Source: Candidatus Obscuribacterales bacterium (GTDB lineage Bacteria; Cyanobacteriota; Vampirovibrionia; Obscuribacterales; Obscuribacteraceae). From it: a DNA stretch of 64,000 nt. A model generated the notes under the pieces. That model searched no databases. It saw only the letters and a program-made list of their open reading frames with translations, and had not been told where the DNA came from. A program made the translations under genes and the position numbers. The stretch spans positions 1 through 64,000 of the forward strand of contig JAGVKB010000112.1 in assembly GCA_020050835.1 (NCBI GenBank), written 5' to 3'. How positions within the stretch are numbered: the stretch's first letter is position 1; each line of letters starts with the position of its first letter. Of this stretch, positions 26,301-35,982 are shown in pieces.

Positions 26301-27248
26301 TCAATGTGAGGCGATTTCGGACTTTCCTGGCGAGCAGAGCACGACGCCATGAATTCTGGTCTGGATAAGGTCGGAAGCAGGTGCAACATTGCCGACAGGA
26401 ATACAGCTCATGGTTAGCTGATCGCCCGGAAGCAATTCTGTTGTCTCACCGTGCCGAACAAATGCTTGCACGACAACCGAACCGGGCAATCCATCTATCA
26501 GTCCATCGACAAAGCCCCTCAATCTGGGATGAACTGTGGCGGGATCGGCTGGTCTGTTAGACACGAAAGACGGGCTGGCTGCGCCGGCAACACCTAACGC
26601 CACCGGTCTAACGACCAATGACGCTGCCTTCAGCGGCAGTGTCGCCAAACCGACAGCATTTTGACCGACGATGTTGCGAACACGATCGCCAGTCGGCAAA
26701 GCCTTTTTTGCTCGAACCAGCTGTCCTTCGGCATTGACTGCAATCACCCTCACATCGCCTGTCGAAAGCGGAACGACTGTCTTTTGCTTAGCGAGAGAAC
26801 CGCATATTTGGAACCGCGAACCGTCCGGACAGATCACTTCCTCGAAAACGATCTTGAGACAACCGTCGCTGTTAAACGGTCGCTCCGTACTCACAATCGC
26901 TCGAGCTGTGGTTCTTTCGGATCCAATCTCAGTTACCCTTCCAAGGACAACAGAGCCGGGCGGCGCATTGTATGTCGCAGTCATCTGCAACGATTCTTTC
27001 AACGTGCCGGCGACTACTTGCCCGACCACAGCCGAGTCGCTATCGACTTTTGATTGGATGGCGATTTTGCAGTAAGAAGGATCGACCAACATGGTGGCGC
27101 CGACAGTGCCTGGCAGGCAACTGTCTAGAGCTCGCAACTCTGCAGCCGCATAAAGTGGAGCAGCTTGACACAGCAAGCATCCCATCAAGAAAAGTCCGCT
27201 CAAGATGCCGGAACGTCGAACGCGGCAGGCGACCGATAAAGCATTCAA
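26301..27248 (-). CDS. Exported protein of unknown function
   Basis: This is a 315-residue protein with an Arg-rich n-region and a hydrophobic signal segment (LSGLFLMGCLLCQAAPLYAAA). The mature chain is mostly beta: VGQVVAGTLKES and PPGSVVLGRVTEI suggest barrel-like strands such as those in TrbI/VirB10-like or surface proteins, but I cannot assign a family. There are six or more Cys, which would fit disulfides outside the cytosol. It is convergent with the small exported protein at 25573 and divergent from the beta-propeller gene at 27408. Confidence 0.6.
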   Translation of the reverse strand: MNALSVACRVRRSGILSGLFLMGCLLCQAAPLYAAAELRALDSCLPGTVGATMLVDPSYCKIAIQSKVDSDSAVVGQVVAGTLKESLQMTATYNAPPGSVVLGRVTEIGSERTTARAIVSTERPFNSDGCLKIVFEEVICPDGSRFQICGSLAKQKTVVPLSTGDVRVIAVNAEGQLVRAKKALPTGDRVRNIVGQNAVGLATLPLKAASLVVRPVALGVAGAASPSFVSNRPADPATVHPRLRGFVDGLIDGLPGSVVVQAFVRHGETTELLPGDQLTMSCIPVGNVAPASDLIQTRIHGVVLCSPGKSEIASH

Positions 27249-27407
27249 TGGCGAGTCCTTTCTAGACAGCTTATTAGTTTACCTTACAGCGGTCGAGTGT
27301 TCTTGCTCGGATTTAGGAGGCATGCATTCTAGGGAAAACTCTAGTATCGTCCGATGCTGTCAATGGTAATTTGGCTGAAGAGGACACGAAAACATCGGAG
27401 AATTGCC

Positions 27408-28874
27408 ATGCGCATTAAGCTGCCACTGGCGTGCGCAGCACTGTTTGCTGCCGCCATTACTACTGGTATCAATCTTAGGGAACATAGTCCGACAGCTCAA
27501 GCTGCTTCGCAATGCAAGGAGGTCGAGCTCCGCTTGGATAGAGCGTTAGCAGTCGGATTACCTAGCCTGCCCAGTCACCCCAGTCTTACCGGTCAGGCAA
27601 AGGCGGTTCCTTTCAAGACGCCCAAGCTAGAAGGCTGGATAGTGAAATTCGGTGGTAGTAGACCGATTGCCACGCCAGCCTATGCCGATGGCATGATCTT
27701 TGTCGGTGGAGGCTATGGCTCTCACGAATTTTTCGCCCTCGACGCGCTGACCGGCAGGCAGGTTTGGAAGGTAAACACCAGCGACGACGGACCCACGGCG
27801 GCAGTGGTTGAAGGAGGCTTTGTCGCATTCAACACTGAGAGCTGCACTGTCTACGTGGTCGAGGAGCGAACCGGTAAAATAGCCTGGCAAGAGTGGCTAG
27901 GAGACCCACTTATGAGCCAGCCGGCAATTGCAAAGGGACGATTGTATATGGCCTATCCTGGTGGACAGCGAGGACATGGCCAGAGCGGGCACAAACTCCT
28001 TTGCGCTGACTTGAAGACCGGTAAGCATCTCTGGGAACAACCGATTACCGCCGATGTCATCACTGCACCAGTGATCGAAGGAGAGCAGGTCTTTCTATCC
28101 TGCTTCGACGGCACGTCCTTTTGCCTGAATGCCTTTACCGGTAAGGTTATCTGGAAGAAAACAAGCTCGGCCACAAGTGCGCCGACTATCTCCAACGGGC
28201 AGATGATCGTCACCAGGAAGCAGCAGAAAGACACGGTTGATTTCGAAGGAATCGAGATTGCAGATTGCCGGCCGGGCATTGCAAATCAACCGAAGATGGT
28301 AGCTCTCGCACCAGCGCCCTACTTCAAGGCTGGCGCCGGAACACTTTTGCCGACAGCTTCCCAAGTCAATCTGGATGCTGCGGTTGGCTTCGCTGGCGGC
28401 GCGCCACCGGCCGCCGGCATGAGCGAAGCGGCCGGGAATGTCGGTGTCAGCACAGTAGCCGGCGGCTGGGCATATCAAGGTTCGCGAGCTCAAATACACG
28501 AAGGGCAAATTATCAATGCTCAAGGTGATCTCCTTAATTGCTACAGCGCCAGCAGCGGTAAGGTAGCCTGGCAGGCAAGAGCGAAAGGAAGCAAAATGAA
28601 GGCTGAATCGCAAGTATTTGCCCCGCCCGCCCTCGGCAAACAGAACTTGTATCTGCTTAGCGCTGATGGTCATGTAGTCTCTATCAACCAAAAGACCGGC
28701 AACGTGAATTTCATGTACTCGTTGAATCAACCGATGGCCTTTCAACCAGCTCTCGCGTTGGGAAACATCTATATCGGCACCAACAACGGCATGCTCATCT
28801 GCCTGAAAACAGGCGACACGGACGCGGACGGCTGGACCGCCTGGGGCGGCAATGCCCAGCACAACAAGAAGTAA
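27408..28874 (+). CDS. Exported PQQ-type beta-propeller repeat protein
   Basis: The start at ATG 27408 is chosen because CGGAGAA precedes it and the signal peptide (MRIKLPLACAALFAAAITTG) then sits at the N-terminus; the frame also opens at 27354. The 488-residue protein has repeated blades of the PQQ/quinoprotein kind: FFALDALTGRQVWK, VYVVEERTGKIAWQ, LLCADLKTGKHLWE, CLNAFTGKVIWK, CYSASSGKVAWQ and SINQKTGNVNFM. These blades are structural, like BamB or YxaL-type propellers; no cofactor-binding residues or dehydrogenase signature are evident. An insertion of about 100 residues with a Gly/Ala-rich segment interrupts the propeller around 330-360. Confidence 0.8.
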   Translation: MRIKLPLACAALFAAAITTGINLREHSPTAQAASQCKEVELRLDRALAVGLPSLPSHPSLTGQAKAVPFKTPKLEGWIVKFGGSRPIATPAYADGMIFVGGGYGSHEFFALDALTGRQVWKVNTSDDGPTAAVVEGGFVAFNTESCTVYVVEERTGKIAWQEWLGDPLMSQPAIAKGRLYMAYPGGQRGHGQSGHKLLCADLKTGKHLWEQPITADVITAPVIEGEQVFLSCFDGTSFCLNAFTGKVIWKKTSSATSAPTISNGQMIVTRKQQKDTVDFEGIEIADCRPGIANQPKMVALAPAPYFKAGAGTLLPTASQVNLDAAVGFAGGAPPAAGMSEAAGNVGVSTVAGGWAYQGSRAQIHEGQIINAQGDLLNCYSASSGKVAWQARAKGSKMKAESQVFAPPALGKQNLYLLSADGHVVSINQKTGNVNFMYSLNQPMAFQPALALGNIYIGTNNGMLICLKTGDTDADGWTAWGGNAQHNKK

Positions 28875-29137
28875 ACGCTCAGGTCAGTTGACCTAGCCTT
28901 CTTGATCGAGGACGAAGGAGTGATTGTAGTAATTACCGATTCTGAAAGTAAGCTCGACTCTAACCATTGCCCGGCAAGCCTGCTTGAAAGCTCCGTCGGG
29001 GCGCCTTGCGAGCTAATGAGTGATTCTCCCATTGACTCCGAGATGTTATTGTTTTAACGTTTCGATCGGTGGAGCTGGACACCGATTTTTGACCGCATAC
29101 TGCCCTGTCAGGGTCGTTGCGACTCGGTCAAGGAGCG
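28875..29137. other. Intergenic stretch after the beta-propeller gene
   Basis: No convincing gene is seen in these 263 bases. The palindrome AGGTCA-GT-TGACCT at 28881-28894 is the only structured element. AAGGAG at about 29130-29135 precedes two adjacent ATG codons at 29138 and 29141. Confidence 0.35.
28881..28894. repeat. Palindrome AGGTCA-GT-TGACCT
   Basis: Six-base inverted arms with a two-base centre lie 7 bases after the beta-propeller stop codon. It is too short for a terminator and is possibly a regulator half-site pair. Function is not known. Confidence 0.25.
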
Positions 29138-29140
29138 ATG

Positions 29141-29320
29141 ATGACCAGCCTGCAAAACTTTCTAAAAATCTTGATGTGCGCCCTATCAAACGATGGTGGA
29201 ATGGTCGGTCAATATGCAGCTGCTCCAAGCAGTCTGAGCATACGACGCGGAGCAAAGCCTGAATCATCGCGGGTATGGGCAGCGACGACTCGGAGGAGTT
29301 CTTTGAATGTCAGACGCTGA
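29141..29320 (+). CDS. Possible 59-residue protein overlapping the next gene
   Basis: AAGGAGCG stands directly before ATG-ATG (29138, 29141). The frame is 59-60 codons and ends at TGA 29318-29320, overlapping the start of the Trp-rich gene at 29307 by 14 bases. The first 20 residues (MTSLQNFLKILMCALSN) are amphipathic and the rest is Ser/Arg-rich. The RBS and overlap suggest coupled translation with the next gene, but the composition of the second half could equally be an out-of-frame artefact. Confidence 0.25.
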   Translation: MTSLQNFLKILMCALSNDGGMVGQYAAAPSSLSIRRGAKPESSRVWAATTRRSSLNVRR

Positions 29321-29669
29321 AAAGACGGTCACTAAGAACAAGCACCATGAAAGAGCATCTTCTATGCACCAGTGGTTCTGGCAAGATTTCACCTTACTTC
29401 CGCCAGAACGTCTCGAACCGCACGAGCAAACCAACCGGCTGGCAGCCAAACATTCCTTCTGGGGCGACATCGCTCACACGGTTCAAGACTTCAGCAGAGT
29501 AGCCGGCGTAGGGGCCGTCAATCTTCACCAATGGTTCTGGAAAGACTTTGTGCTATCACCACGCACGCAGGGAGCACATCGGCACGACACTCACCGAGAA
29601 GACGTCCAATGGTGTTGGGAACAATGCATCGTAGCCACACACGAACCGCTCAAAGAAGGAGTGGACTAA
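29307..29669 (+). CDS. Trp-rich small protein with repeated QW-x-W motif
   Basis: ATG 29307 has GGAGGAG about eight bases upstream. The 120-residue product carries three related motifs: HQWFWQDFTLLP (21-32), HQWFWKDFVLSP (74-85) and the weaker VQWCWEQCIVA (100-110). A fourth aromatic patch, SFWGDI, lies at 50-55. The segments between are polar and rich in His, Arg and Glu. No signal peptide or membrane helix is seen. I know no family with this pattern. Repeated aromatic modules of this kind could bind a ligand or peptide or pack as short helices. The stop overlaps the convergent peptidase gene by four bases. Confidence 0.6.
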   Translation: MSDAEKTVTKNKHHERASSMHQWFWQDFTLLPPERLEPHEQTNRLAAKHSFWGDIAHTVQDFSRVAGVGAVNLHQWFWKDFVLSPRTQGAHRHDTHREDVQWCWEQCIVATHEPLKEGVD

Positions 29670-31663
29670 GACTTGCGCTTCGCTGCGGCCGGCGTCTCCG
29701 CCTGCTGGGTAGCAGACACTCCGGCAAAGGAAGACGCAAAGAACTCGGCAATTTTCTTGTAGAGCTTACGCTGATTCTTGGGCTTGCCGATTCCGTGTCC
29801 TTCATCCTTAAACGCGAGCACTTCGTAACCGATATGCTTGTCGTCCAAAGCTGTTTTCACGTCTGTGACGTTCTTTGGCGTAACATTGGGATCTTTGAGA
29901 CCTTGAACAATCAATAGTCTGCCCTTTATATCCGAAACGAAATTGATCGGAGAGCGCTCTCTGTATCGCTCAGGCACCTGAGCAGGCGATCCACCCATCA
30001 TCTCCTCACTATAGGGTCGAAGGTCTGGACGGGTGGTTTCATAATCTACAACGAGATCGGTCATGCCGCAGATGGGCGCGGCAGCAGCCACCATATCCGG
30101 GGAAAAGTGCGTGATTGCCCACCAGCAGCTATAGCCACCATATGAAGTACCAGTCACACCGACCTTTCCCGATGCGGCGATGCCATCGGCAATCAACGCC
30201 TTTATGCCGGAGATAATATCCTCCTGCTCCTTGCCTCCCCAACCATCCTTCTTGATGGACTCCCGAAACTCCATGCCATATCCGCTGCTGCCACGATAAT
30301 TTGGATCCAGCACATTGAATCCGCGTTGGACATAATATTGAATCTCTATATCGAGTGAATCCTCGCTATGCGCGGTCGGACCGCCATGAATTACCACAAT
30401 CGTGCCGACAGGACTCTTCGCTCGATACAGCCAGCCATGCACTTTCAATCCATCCACCGATTGCCAAGAGTATTCTCCGGCCGGTGTCAGGTCATCTGGT
30501 TTCAAACTCGTGCGCTCCCAGATTCGAGTAACGCTTTTTACGTTGTCGTCCCTCCAACTCTCCAGCGGAAAGGCAACCAAGTCAGCCGGCTGCTTGGAGC
30601 TGTAATGGATACCGACCCATCTCCCATTTCCGATCGGAGCATAGGGAGTCAGGTTGCCTTTCACGGTCGGAAACGGAGTCTCGACTTTCGAATCAACATT
30701 CAGTAGCGATGACTTGATGCGTGCTTTGTCAATCTCCAGAATTACCGCTTCTTCGCTTCCGAATGGAACATATGCACCTTCGATATTGCGCTTGGGATCA
30801 TCGATCAACCATTTGGTCGTGTTCATCAGCGTGTCATAGACTCCGACGCGATGATAAGTGTTGTTTTCAGCCAGGAATATGACCCGCCTACCATCGGGAA
30901 ACCAACCGGCATGCACCTTTACTTTCGCGCCGAAATTGAGTATCTCACGATCGCCATTTCCGTCTATATCCACCAACCAGATTTGCTGGCCGGAAGGGTC
31001 GAGATCGTTGCGGTTATAGAGAATCAACGTTCCTTGCGGATTTAAATCCGGTACGACATAGCCAGCCTTTTTCGGTTTGGCTAGTGCTTTTTTTTCACCG
31101 CTTTCAAGATCGTCGCGGTAAATCCAAGTTTCTTCCTGCTCCTTAGCCGATTTAAAATCATAATTGGCACCATACACTAACCAGCGACGATTCGGGTGAA
31201 GGTCTCCACCGCGCAAGAAAAAGTCCGGATGAGGCTTTGTAATTGGAACCAACAGAGGCTGCTTATCTATGTCGATGCGAAACAGCTGTTCTCGCTCGTC
31301 ACCATCATTGTCCTGGGAAACTATGATGGATTTGCTGTCCATCGTCCAAGAGACAAGCATTGTATCCTGCCTGCTATGGGTCAGCCGAACCGGTGGTGTT
31401 GAGCCATCCGATGGCGCAAGATAAATGTCGGCATTTGGTCCGGTTCTAAACCAGCTCCAGGCGACCCATTTGCCGTCAGGCGAAACTTCGCAGGCAGACA
31501 ATCCCGGAAGTTTTAAGAGTGTGTCCAGGTATCGAATAGACATGTTCTTGGAATTTTCCTCTACTGGTTGCTTGGACGCTGCCGTAGCCGCTGCCGGCAG
31601 CAAACAGAGCAGCAGACATTGAAAGATGCCTGCTCGAATGAATAATCCGATGGAAAGTTGCAA
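29666..31663 (-). CDS. Exported S9-family serine peptidase (prolyl oligopeptidase/acylaminoacyl-peptidase type)
   Basis: This is a 665-residue protein with a signal peptide (ending about residue 29, AATAAS). Residues about 45-390 are a WD/TolB-like beta-propeller (VSPDGKWVAWSWF, LHPNRRWLVYGA, WFPDGRRVIFLAENN). Residues about 400-650 are the alpha/beta hydrolase with HGGPTAHSEDS near the oxyanion site, nucleophile GTSYGGYS, acid Asp in QGLKDPNVTP and His in DEGHGI. Family members cleave short peptides after Pro or remove N-acylated residues or dipeptides; the exact specificity is not readable. It is probably periplasmic and used for peptide nutrition or turnover. Confidence 0.88.
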   Translation of the reverse strand: MQLSIGLFIRAGIFQCLLLCLLPAAATAASKQPVEENSKNMSIRYLDTLLKLPGLSACEVSPDGKWVAWSWFRTGPNADIYLAPSDGSTPPVRLTHSRQDTMLVSWTMDSKSIIVSQDNDGDEREQLFRIDIDKQPLLVPITKPHPDFFLRGGDLHPNRRWLVYGANYDFKSAKEQEETWIYRDDLESGEKKALAKPKKAGYVVPDLNPQGTLILYNRNDLDPSGQQIWLVDIDGNGDREILNFGAKVKVHAGWFPDGRRVIFLAENNTYHRVGVYDTLMNTTKWLIDDPKRNIEGAYVPFGSEEAVILEIDKARIKSSLLNVDSKVETPFPTVKGNLTPYAPIGNGRWVGIHYSSKQPADLVAFPLESWRDDNVKSVTRIWERTSLKPDDLTPAGEYSWQSVDGLKVHGWLYRAKSPVGTIVVIHGGPTAHSEDSLDIEIQYYVQRGFNVLDPNYRGSSGYGMEFRESIKKDGWGGKEQEDIISGIKALIADGIAASGKVGVTGTSYGGYSCWWAITHFSPDMVAAAAPICGMTDLVVDYETTRPDLRPYSEEMMGGSPAQVPERYRERSPINFVSDIKGRLLIVQGLKDPNVTPKNVTDVKTALDDKHIGYEVLAFKDEGHGIGKPKNQRKLYKKIAEFFASSFAGVSATQQAETPAAAKRKS

Positions 31664-31866
31664 AGGTTATTGCTCTCCGAACAATCTGACCGTTTCATCC
31701 ATTGTAACTGTTTGAATCGTTCACTTAGTCAAGCGGGCGATGCACGGCTGCGCCCATCCAGGTGGAAGGACCGACATCTACGAATAGTCACCGGTGGTAT
31801 CGCCATAAACCAACGGTCACCAAAGATGGTATCGCGCCTGAAATGAACCAGGACGGGAATTTGAGA

Positions 31867-32526
31867 TCAGTACTTTACAGAACAACCGTAAGACTTCGTG
31901 CTTGCAACCGAAATCGGCTTACCGGCGAGCGCCTCATCGAGTGCGGACGATACGAAGTTCTTGGCTCCGGCAACATCGGAGACATCGGTTGATACCTTAT
32001 CGTCGATCGCTCCGCTGTAGACTAGCACGCCCTTTTTATCGATGACGAACATATGCGGAGTCGTTTTGGCACCGTATGCTCTGCCCACGCTTCCATCGAG
32101 ATCAAGCAGATACGCGGTCGGATAAGCACTCTTTTCCTTGAGCGCCTGATTGATCTCATCGGGAGCCAAATGACCTTGCTTGCCGGGAGCGGACGAGTTG
32201 ACTGAAAGCCAGATCACACCTTTAGCTGCGTAATTCTTCTGAAGCTTCTGCATGTTTTGGCTTTCATAGTGCTTCTTAACGAATGGACATCCGTAATTGA
32301 CCCATTCAAGGACAACGAATTTGCCCTGATAGTCCGACAATGAATGTTTCTTGCCTTTGGAGTCGGCAAGCGTGAAAGCCGGAGCCGGCTTTCCGGTGAC
32401 AGCTTGCGACTGCGCAGCAACAGGCTTAGCCTGCTCGCTTGTCGAGGAGGGGGTTGCAAAGACCGCCATCCCGAATGCTCCAGCAACCGCCATAGCTGAA
32501 ATCATAACCATCGCTTTCTTGTTCAT
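31867..32526 (-). CDS. Exported redoxin (AhpC/TSA-thioredoxin fold)
   Basis: The start at ATG 32526 is chosen for its CGGAGA ribosome binding site and because it places a signal peptide (MISAMAVAGAFGMAVFA) at the N-terminus; the open frame extends to 32628. The 219-residue protein has the thioredoxin-like core PAPAFTLADSKGKKHSLSDY, FVVLEWVNYGCPFVKKHYES with a CPFVK active site (a single Cys instead of CxxC), and TTPHMFVID as the cis-Pro segment. It resembles the family of exported peroxiredoxin-like proteins with GCPFVKKHY. The role is likely peroxide or disulfide chemistry in the periplasm. The last Cys (near the C-terminus, YGCSVKY) could act as a resolving Cys. Confidence 0.82.
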   Translation of the reverse strand: MNKKAMVMISAMAVAGAFGMAVFATPSSTSEQAKPVAAQSQAVTGKPAPAFTLADSKGKKHSLSDYQGKFVVLEWVNYGCPFVKKHYESQNMQKLQKNYAAKGVIWLSVNSSAPGKQGHLAPDEINQALKEKSAYPTAYLLDLDGSVGRAYGAKTTPHMFVIDKKGVLVYSGAIDDKVSTDVSDVAGAKNFVSSALDEALAGKPISVASTKSYGCSVKY

Positions 32527-32700
32527 AGCAATCTCCGTGAAAAATTTCAGTCGTCTTGAATAGGTTGGACGACGAGCAAACAAAAAGGTTCGAAGATCAT
32601 CTACGGTTCGGGCCGAGAAAGTCAACAATTAAAGAAGCTATACTGAAAGATTGTCAGGAGATTCATTCTGTCTTACTCGCTCGGACTTCATACACATAAT

Positions 32701-34230
32701 ATGAATCGCAAAGAACCGGTATTGGTTACTGGCGCAACCGGTTATGTCGGTGCAAGGCTGGTGCCCCGGCTGCTGGAGGCAGGCTATCGTGTGCGCGCCT
32801 GCGGCCGAACGCTGGACAAACTGAAATGTCGCCCATGGTCTGAACATCCCAATCTAGAGCTTGTAGTGGCCGATGCGCTGGATAGCGATTCGATGGCAGG
32901 AGCCGCTCGCGGCTGCTGGGCCGCCTTTTATCTCGTACACTCGATGAACTCTCATTGCCGGGACTTTGCCGGCGCCGACAGGCAGGCTGCTCACAATATG
33001 GTGGCCGCCGCAGAAGCTGGTGGGATAGAGCGCATCATTTATCTAGGAGGCTTGGGAGAGGACAGCCGCAACCTGAGTAAGCACCTGCAATCGCGCACTG
33101 AAGTCGCAAAAATTTTGAAAGCCGGCAAGATTCCAGTAACCGTGCTAAGAGCAGCAATGATTCTCGGCTCCGGCAGCGCGTCATTCGAGATACTGCGCTA
33201 TCTGGTCGACCGGTTACCCTTGATGATCGCCCCACGCTGGGTAGACACGGACTCCCAGCCAATCGCCATCCGCAATGTCTTAAGGTATCTCACTGGTTGC
33301 CTCGAACAAGAAGAGACTATCGGCAATACCTTTGACATCGGCGGACCGGAAATCCTTTCCTACCGCCGGCTGATGGAGATCTACGCCGAAGAAGCCAAGC
33401 TGTCCAAACGCCTGATCATCGGAGTACCTTTCTTTACGCCCCGCCTGAGCTCATATTGGATTCACCTGGTAACTCCCGTGCCGGCCTCAATCGCCCAACC
33501 GCTAGCGGAAGGATTGCGCAATCCGGTTGTTTGCAAGGACAATCGACTCAATCAGATTGTCGAGCAGGAGTTGCTGGACTGCCGGCAAGCAATTCGCCTG
33601 GCCCTGGAGCGAATTCAGCATCAGCAAGTGGAGAGTCACTGGACTGATGCGAGTGCAGCGCCGAAGGCGGAGTGGAGCGCTGCCGGAGACCCGCTATGGT
33701 CTGGGGGCACCGTCTATGAGGACAGGCGCCGAATCGTGATTCATGCTACACCGGAGGAAATTTGGAAGCCGATTGTGCGGGTGGGCGGGCGGACCGGCTG
33801 GTACTACGGCAACTGGCTGTGGCGGTTGCGCGGATTATTAGACAAATTGTCCGGCGGCGTCGGGCTCACCCGAGGACGCCGCCATGAAAGCGAGCTGCAG
33901 ATGGGTGATGCGGTGGACTTTTGGCGAGTGTCTGCCGTCGAGCCGGGCAGGCGCCTGATGCTATCGGCGGAGATGCGACTACCTGGTCAGGCCGCTCTCG
34001 AGTTTAAGCTCCGCCAGATTGCAGACAACTTGACCGAGCTGGAGCAGAGCGCTCACTTCTTGCCATCAGGTCTAAGCGGAATTGTTTATTGGTGGCTTGT
34101 CGCGCCGCTTCACTCAATGGTATTCAATGGACTCTTAAGAGGAATCGCAAGCGCCGCCGGCAAGCAGATCGAAAAGGGGCCGGAGCGAGTAAGAGTCTCA
34201 GACGCCCTGCCTAGCAAAGCTCCAAATTGA
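32701..34230 (+). CDS. NmrA-like atypical SDR with C-terminal DUF2867-like domain
   Basis: This is a 509-residue protein. The first 300 residues are a Rossmann-fold NAD(P)-binding domain with TGATGYVGARLV, the acidic VVADALD loop, and the LGGLGED and VLRAAMILG segments. It lacks the classical YxxxK pair, as NmrA-like atypical SDRs do. Residues about 330-495 (RRIVIHATPEEIWKPIVRVGG, GWYYGNWLWRLRGLLDKLSGG, LEFKLRQ) match the DUF2867 domain, a START/SRPBCC-like fold commonly fused to these SDRs (as in YbjT-like relatives). It may act on quinone or lipid-like substrates, or as a redox-sensing protein; the reaction is not known. No signal peptide is present. Confidence 0.82.
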   Translation: MNRKEPVLVTGATGYVGARLVPRLLEAGYRVRACGRTLDKLKCRPWSEHPNLELVVADALDSDSMAGAARGCWAAFYLVHSMNSHCRDFAGADRQAAHNMVAAAEAGGIERIIYLGGLGEDSRNLSKHLQSRTEVAKILKAGKIPVTVLRAAMILGSGSASFEILRYLVDRLPLMIAPRWVDTDSQPIAIRNVLRYLTGCLEQEETIGNTFDIGGPEILSYRRLMEIYAEEAKLSKRLIIGVPFFTPRLSSYWIHLVTPVPASIAQPLAEGLRNPVVCKDNRLNQIVEQELLDCRQAIRLALERIQHQQVESHWTDASAAPKAEWSAAGDPLWSGGTVYEDRRRIVIHATPEEIWKPIVRVGGRTGWYYGNWLWRLRGLLDKLSGGVGLTRGRRHESELQMGDAVDFWRVSAVEPGRRLMLSAEMRLPGQAALEFKLRQIADNLTELEQSAHFLPSGLSGIVYWWLVAPLHSMVFNGLLRGIASAAGKQIEKGPERVRVSDALPSKAPN

Positions 34231-34255
34231 TAAAAGCACAGGCAGAGCGCCGAAC

Positions 34256-35905
34256 TCAATTAGGCTTGTAGCTTCGACTGCGAGCGAGGTCCGCAAACGG
34301 ATCATTGTCCTTCGCTCTGAGGGTGTGACTTGGCTGCAACGGCATCTGCTTGCTGGCAGATTTCTTGGCTTTGGTCTGGGTAGTTCGCTGTCTAGCCACG
34401 CCTAAATCCGGTTTGCTTGCGGAACGGGCAACTTGATCCTTACTTACCTGACCATTGCCTGTCCGAGTTTTTTTTTCGCCTTGCTCAGCGACCCTGGCAG
34501 TGGGCAGGTTGCTGGGTGATTGTTTCTTGGGAGCAGCACCTTGACTAGGAGCAGCTGCCGGAACGGCAGACTGTTTTAGTGCCGCACCGTCTCTCTTGAC
34601 CGGTCCCGGTTTGTCGTCGGCTTCAGGAGTAGGCACTACTGCCGGTGCTTTGTCGGGCAGCTGATGGATAGCCCGAGCGTCAGTCGGGCTTGCCGGTGGA
34701 TGAGGCGCCGTCAGATTCTTGATTGCGAACCAGGCCAGCGTTCCGCCGATTGTCACTACCAGTAATACCACTACTGCTGCCACCAAATCCGGCCTTTTCC
34801 GCTTGACCGGCACCGGTGGCTTCTTGGCTGGACGCGACGGCAGCTGGAAGGAATCACCGGGCTGAATCGTAGTTCTGGACTTGGGAACAGCAACTTCCAG
34901 ATCGCGCTCCAATTCAGCCATACTCTGATGCCGACTTGCAGGGTCTTTCGCCATCGCCTTCAAGACTACGCTTTCTAACCGTTCTGGAATGTAGAGGTCC
35001 GGACGAATCTCTCCGAAGGGCGGCGGAATCTCGCTGAGGTGCTTTTGCATGGTTTCCACCATCGTCTTGCCTAAGAGCGGCAACCGTCCAGTAAGCGCCT
35101 CGTATAAAACCACTCCCATCGAATAGATGTCTGAATACGGACCGAGCTTTCTCCCTTCGCACTGCTCTGGGCTCATGTATACGGGGCTACCGCAAACCTC
35201 ACCGGTTTGAGTAAGTCGCTGTGATTCGGCATCTTCACCGTCACCGATCAGCTTCGCAACACCAAAATCCACAACCTTGACGAATTCCCGTTCGTCGTCA
35301 GTCTCCACCAGCATAATGTTGCCGGGCTTCATATCTCGATGAATCACCTTTTCCCGATGCGCATGCTCCAGCGCTCGGCACGCTTGCACAAATATTCTGA
35401 TTGACCGGTCGACTCCGACATGTCCGTCTTTCTTGATTACATCTGCCAAACTGATCCCTTTTAAGTAGTCCATCACCAAGTAGGGCTGGCCATTTGGGCT
35501 AACTCCGAAGTCGAAGAGCGTAATGACATTTGGATGCTTGAGTTTGCAAGCTGCTCTTGCTTCCTGCTGGAAACGCTTGACGCTCATCGAATCCGATATG
35601 AGATCGGCCTTGAGCACTTTGATAGCCACATCCCGGTCCATCAACTCGTGCCTGGCTTTATAAACGATGCCCATGCCGCCGTGACCGACTACAGAGTGGA
35701 TGAAGTAGCGGTCTGCCAGCTTAGTTCCGACCAATGGGTCCTGAATCAGCGGGATCAGCACCGTGCCGTCATGAGGGCAAGCGGTTACCACGCCAGTAAA
35801 CTCGCGTCCGCACGACAGGCAAACTTTTCTGGACACTCTAGTCTGTATCTCTTCAGAGACCACAAATTTACCCTTCACTTCCGAACTCATCTGATAAGCG
35901 GACAC
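34256..35905 (-). CDS. Zinc-ribbon Hanks-type Ser/Thr protein kinase
   Basis: This is a 549-residue protein. An N-terminal zinc ribbon (CLSCGREF then CPHDG, about 29-47) precedes a complete kinase domain (about 65-330): GHGGMGIVYKA glycine loop, Lys in VAIKVL, HRDMKPGN catalytic loop, DFGVAKL, SPEQCEG and DIYSMGVVLYE. All key residues are present, so it should be active. A transmembrane helix follows at about 378-400 (VVVLLVVTIGGTLAWF), then an exported Pro/Lys/Ala-rich tail of about 145 residues without a recognisable sensor domain. GTG 35905 has AAGG in front; ATG 35890 is an alternative. It is convergent with the SDR gene. Confidence 0.9.
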   Translation of the reverse strand: MSAYQMSSEVKGKFVVSEEIQTRVSRKVCLSCGREFTGVVTACPHDGTVLIPLIQDPLVGTKLADRYFIHSVVGHGGMGIVYKARHELMDRDVAIKVLKADLISDSMSVKRFQQEARAACKLKHPNVITLFDFGVSPNGQPYLVMDYLKGISLADVIKKDGHVGVDRSIRIFVQACRALEHAHREKVIHRDMKPGNIMLVETDDEREFVKVVDFGVAKLIGDGEDAESQRLTQTGEVCGSPVYMSPEQCEGRKLGPYSDIYSMGVVLYEALTGRLPLLGKTMVETMQKHLSEIPPPFGEIRPDLYIPERLESVVLKAMAKDPASRHQSMAELERDLEVAVPKSRTTIQPGDSFQLPSRPAKKPPVPVKRKRPDLVAAVVVLLVVTIGGTLAWFAIKNLTAPHPPASPTDARAIHQLPDKAPAVVPTPEADDKPGPVKRDGAALKQSAVPAAAPSQGAAPKKQSPSNLPTARVAEQGEKKTRTGNGQVSKDQVARSASKPDLGVARQRTTQTKAKKSASKQMPLQPSHTLRAKDNDPFADLARSRSYKPN

Positions 35906-35982
35906 GCATCAGCCTTAAGCAACATTAATTTACCCGCACCAGACGGTTGGTAATCATCGTTTGCAGCTACTGTTTTAGTCGC

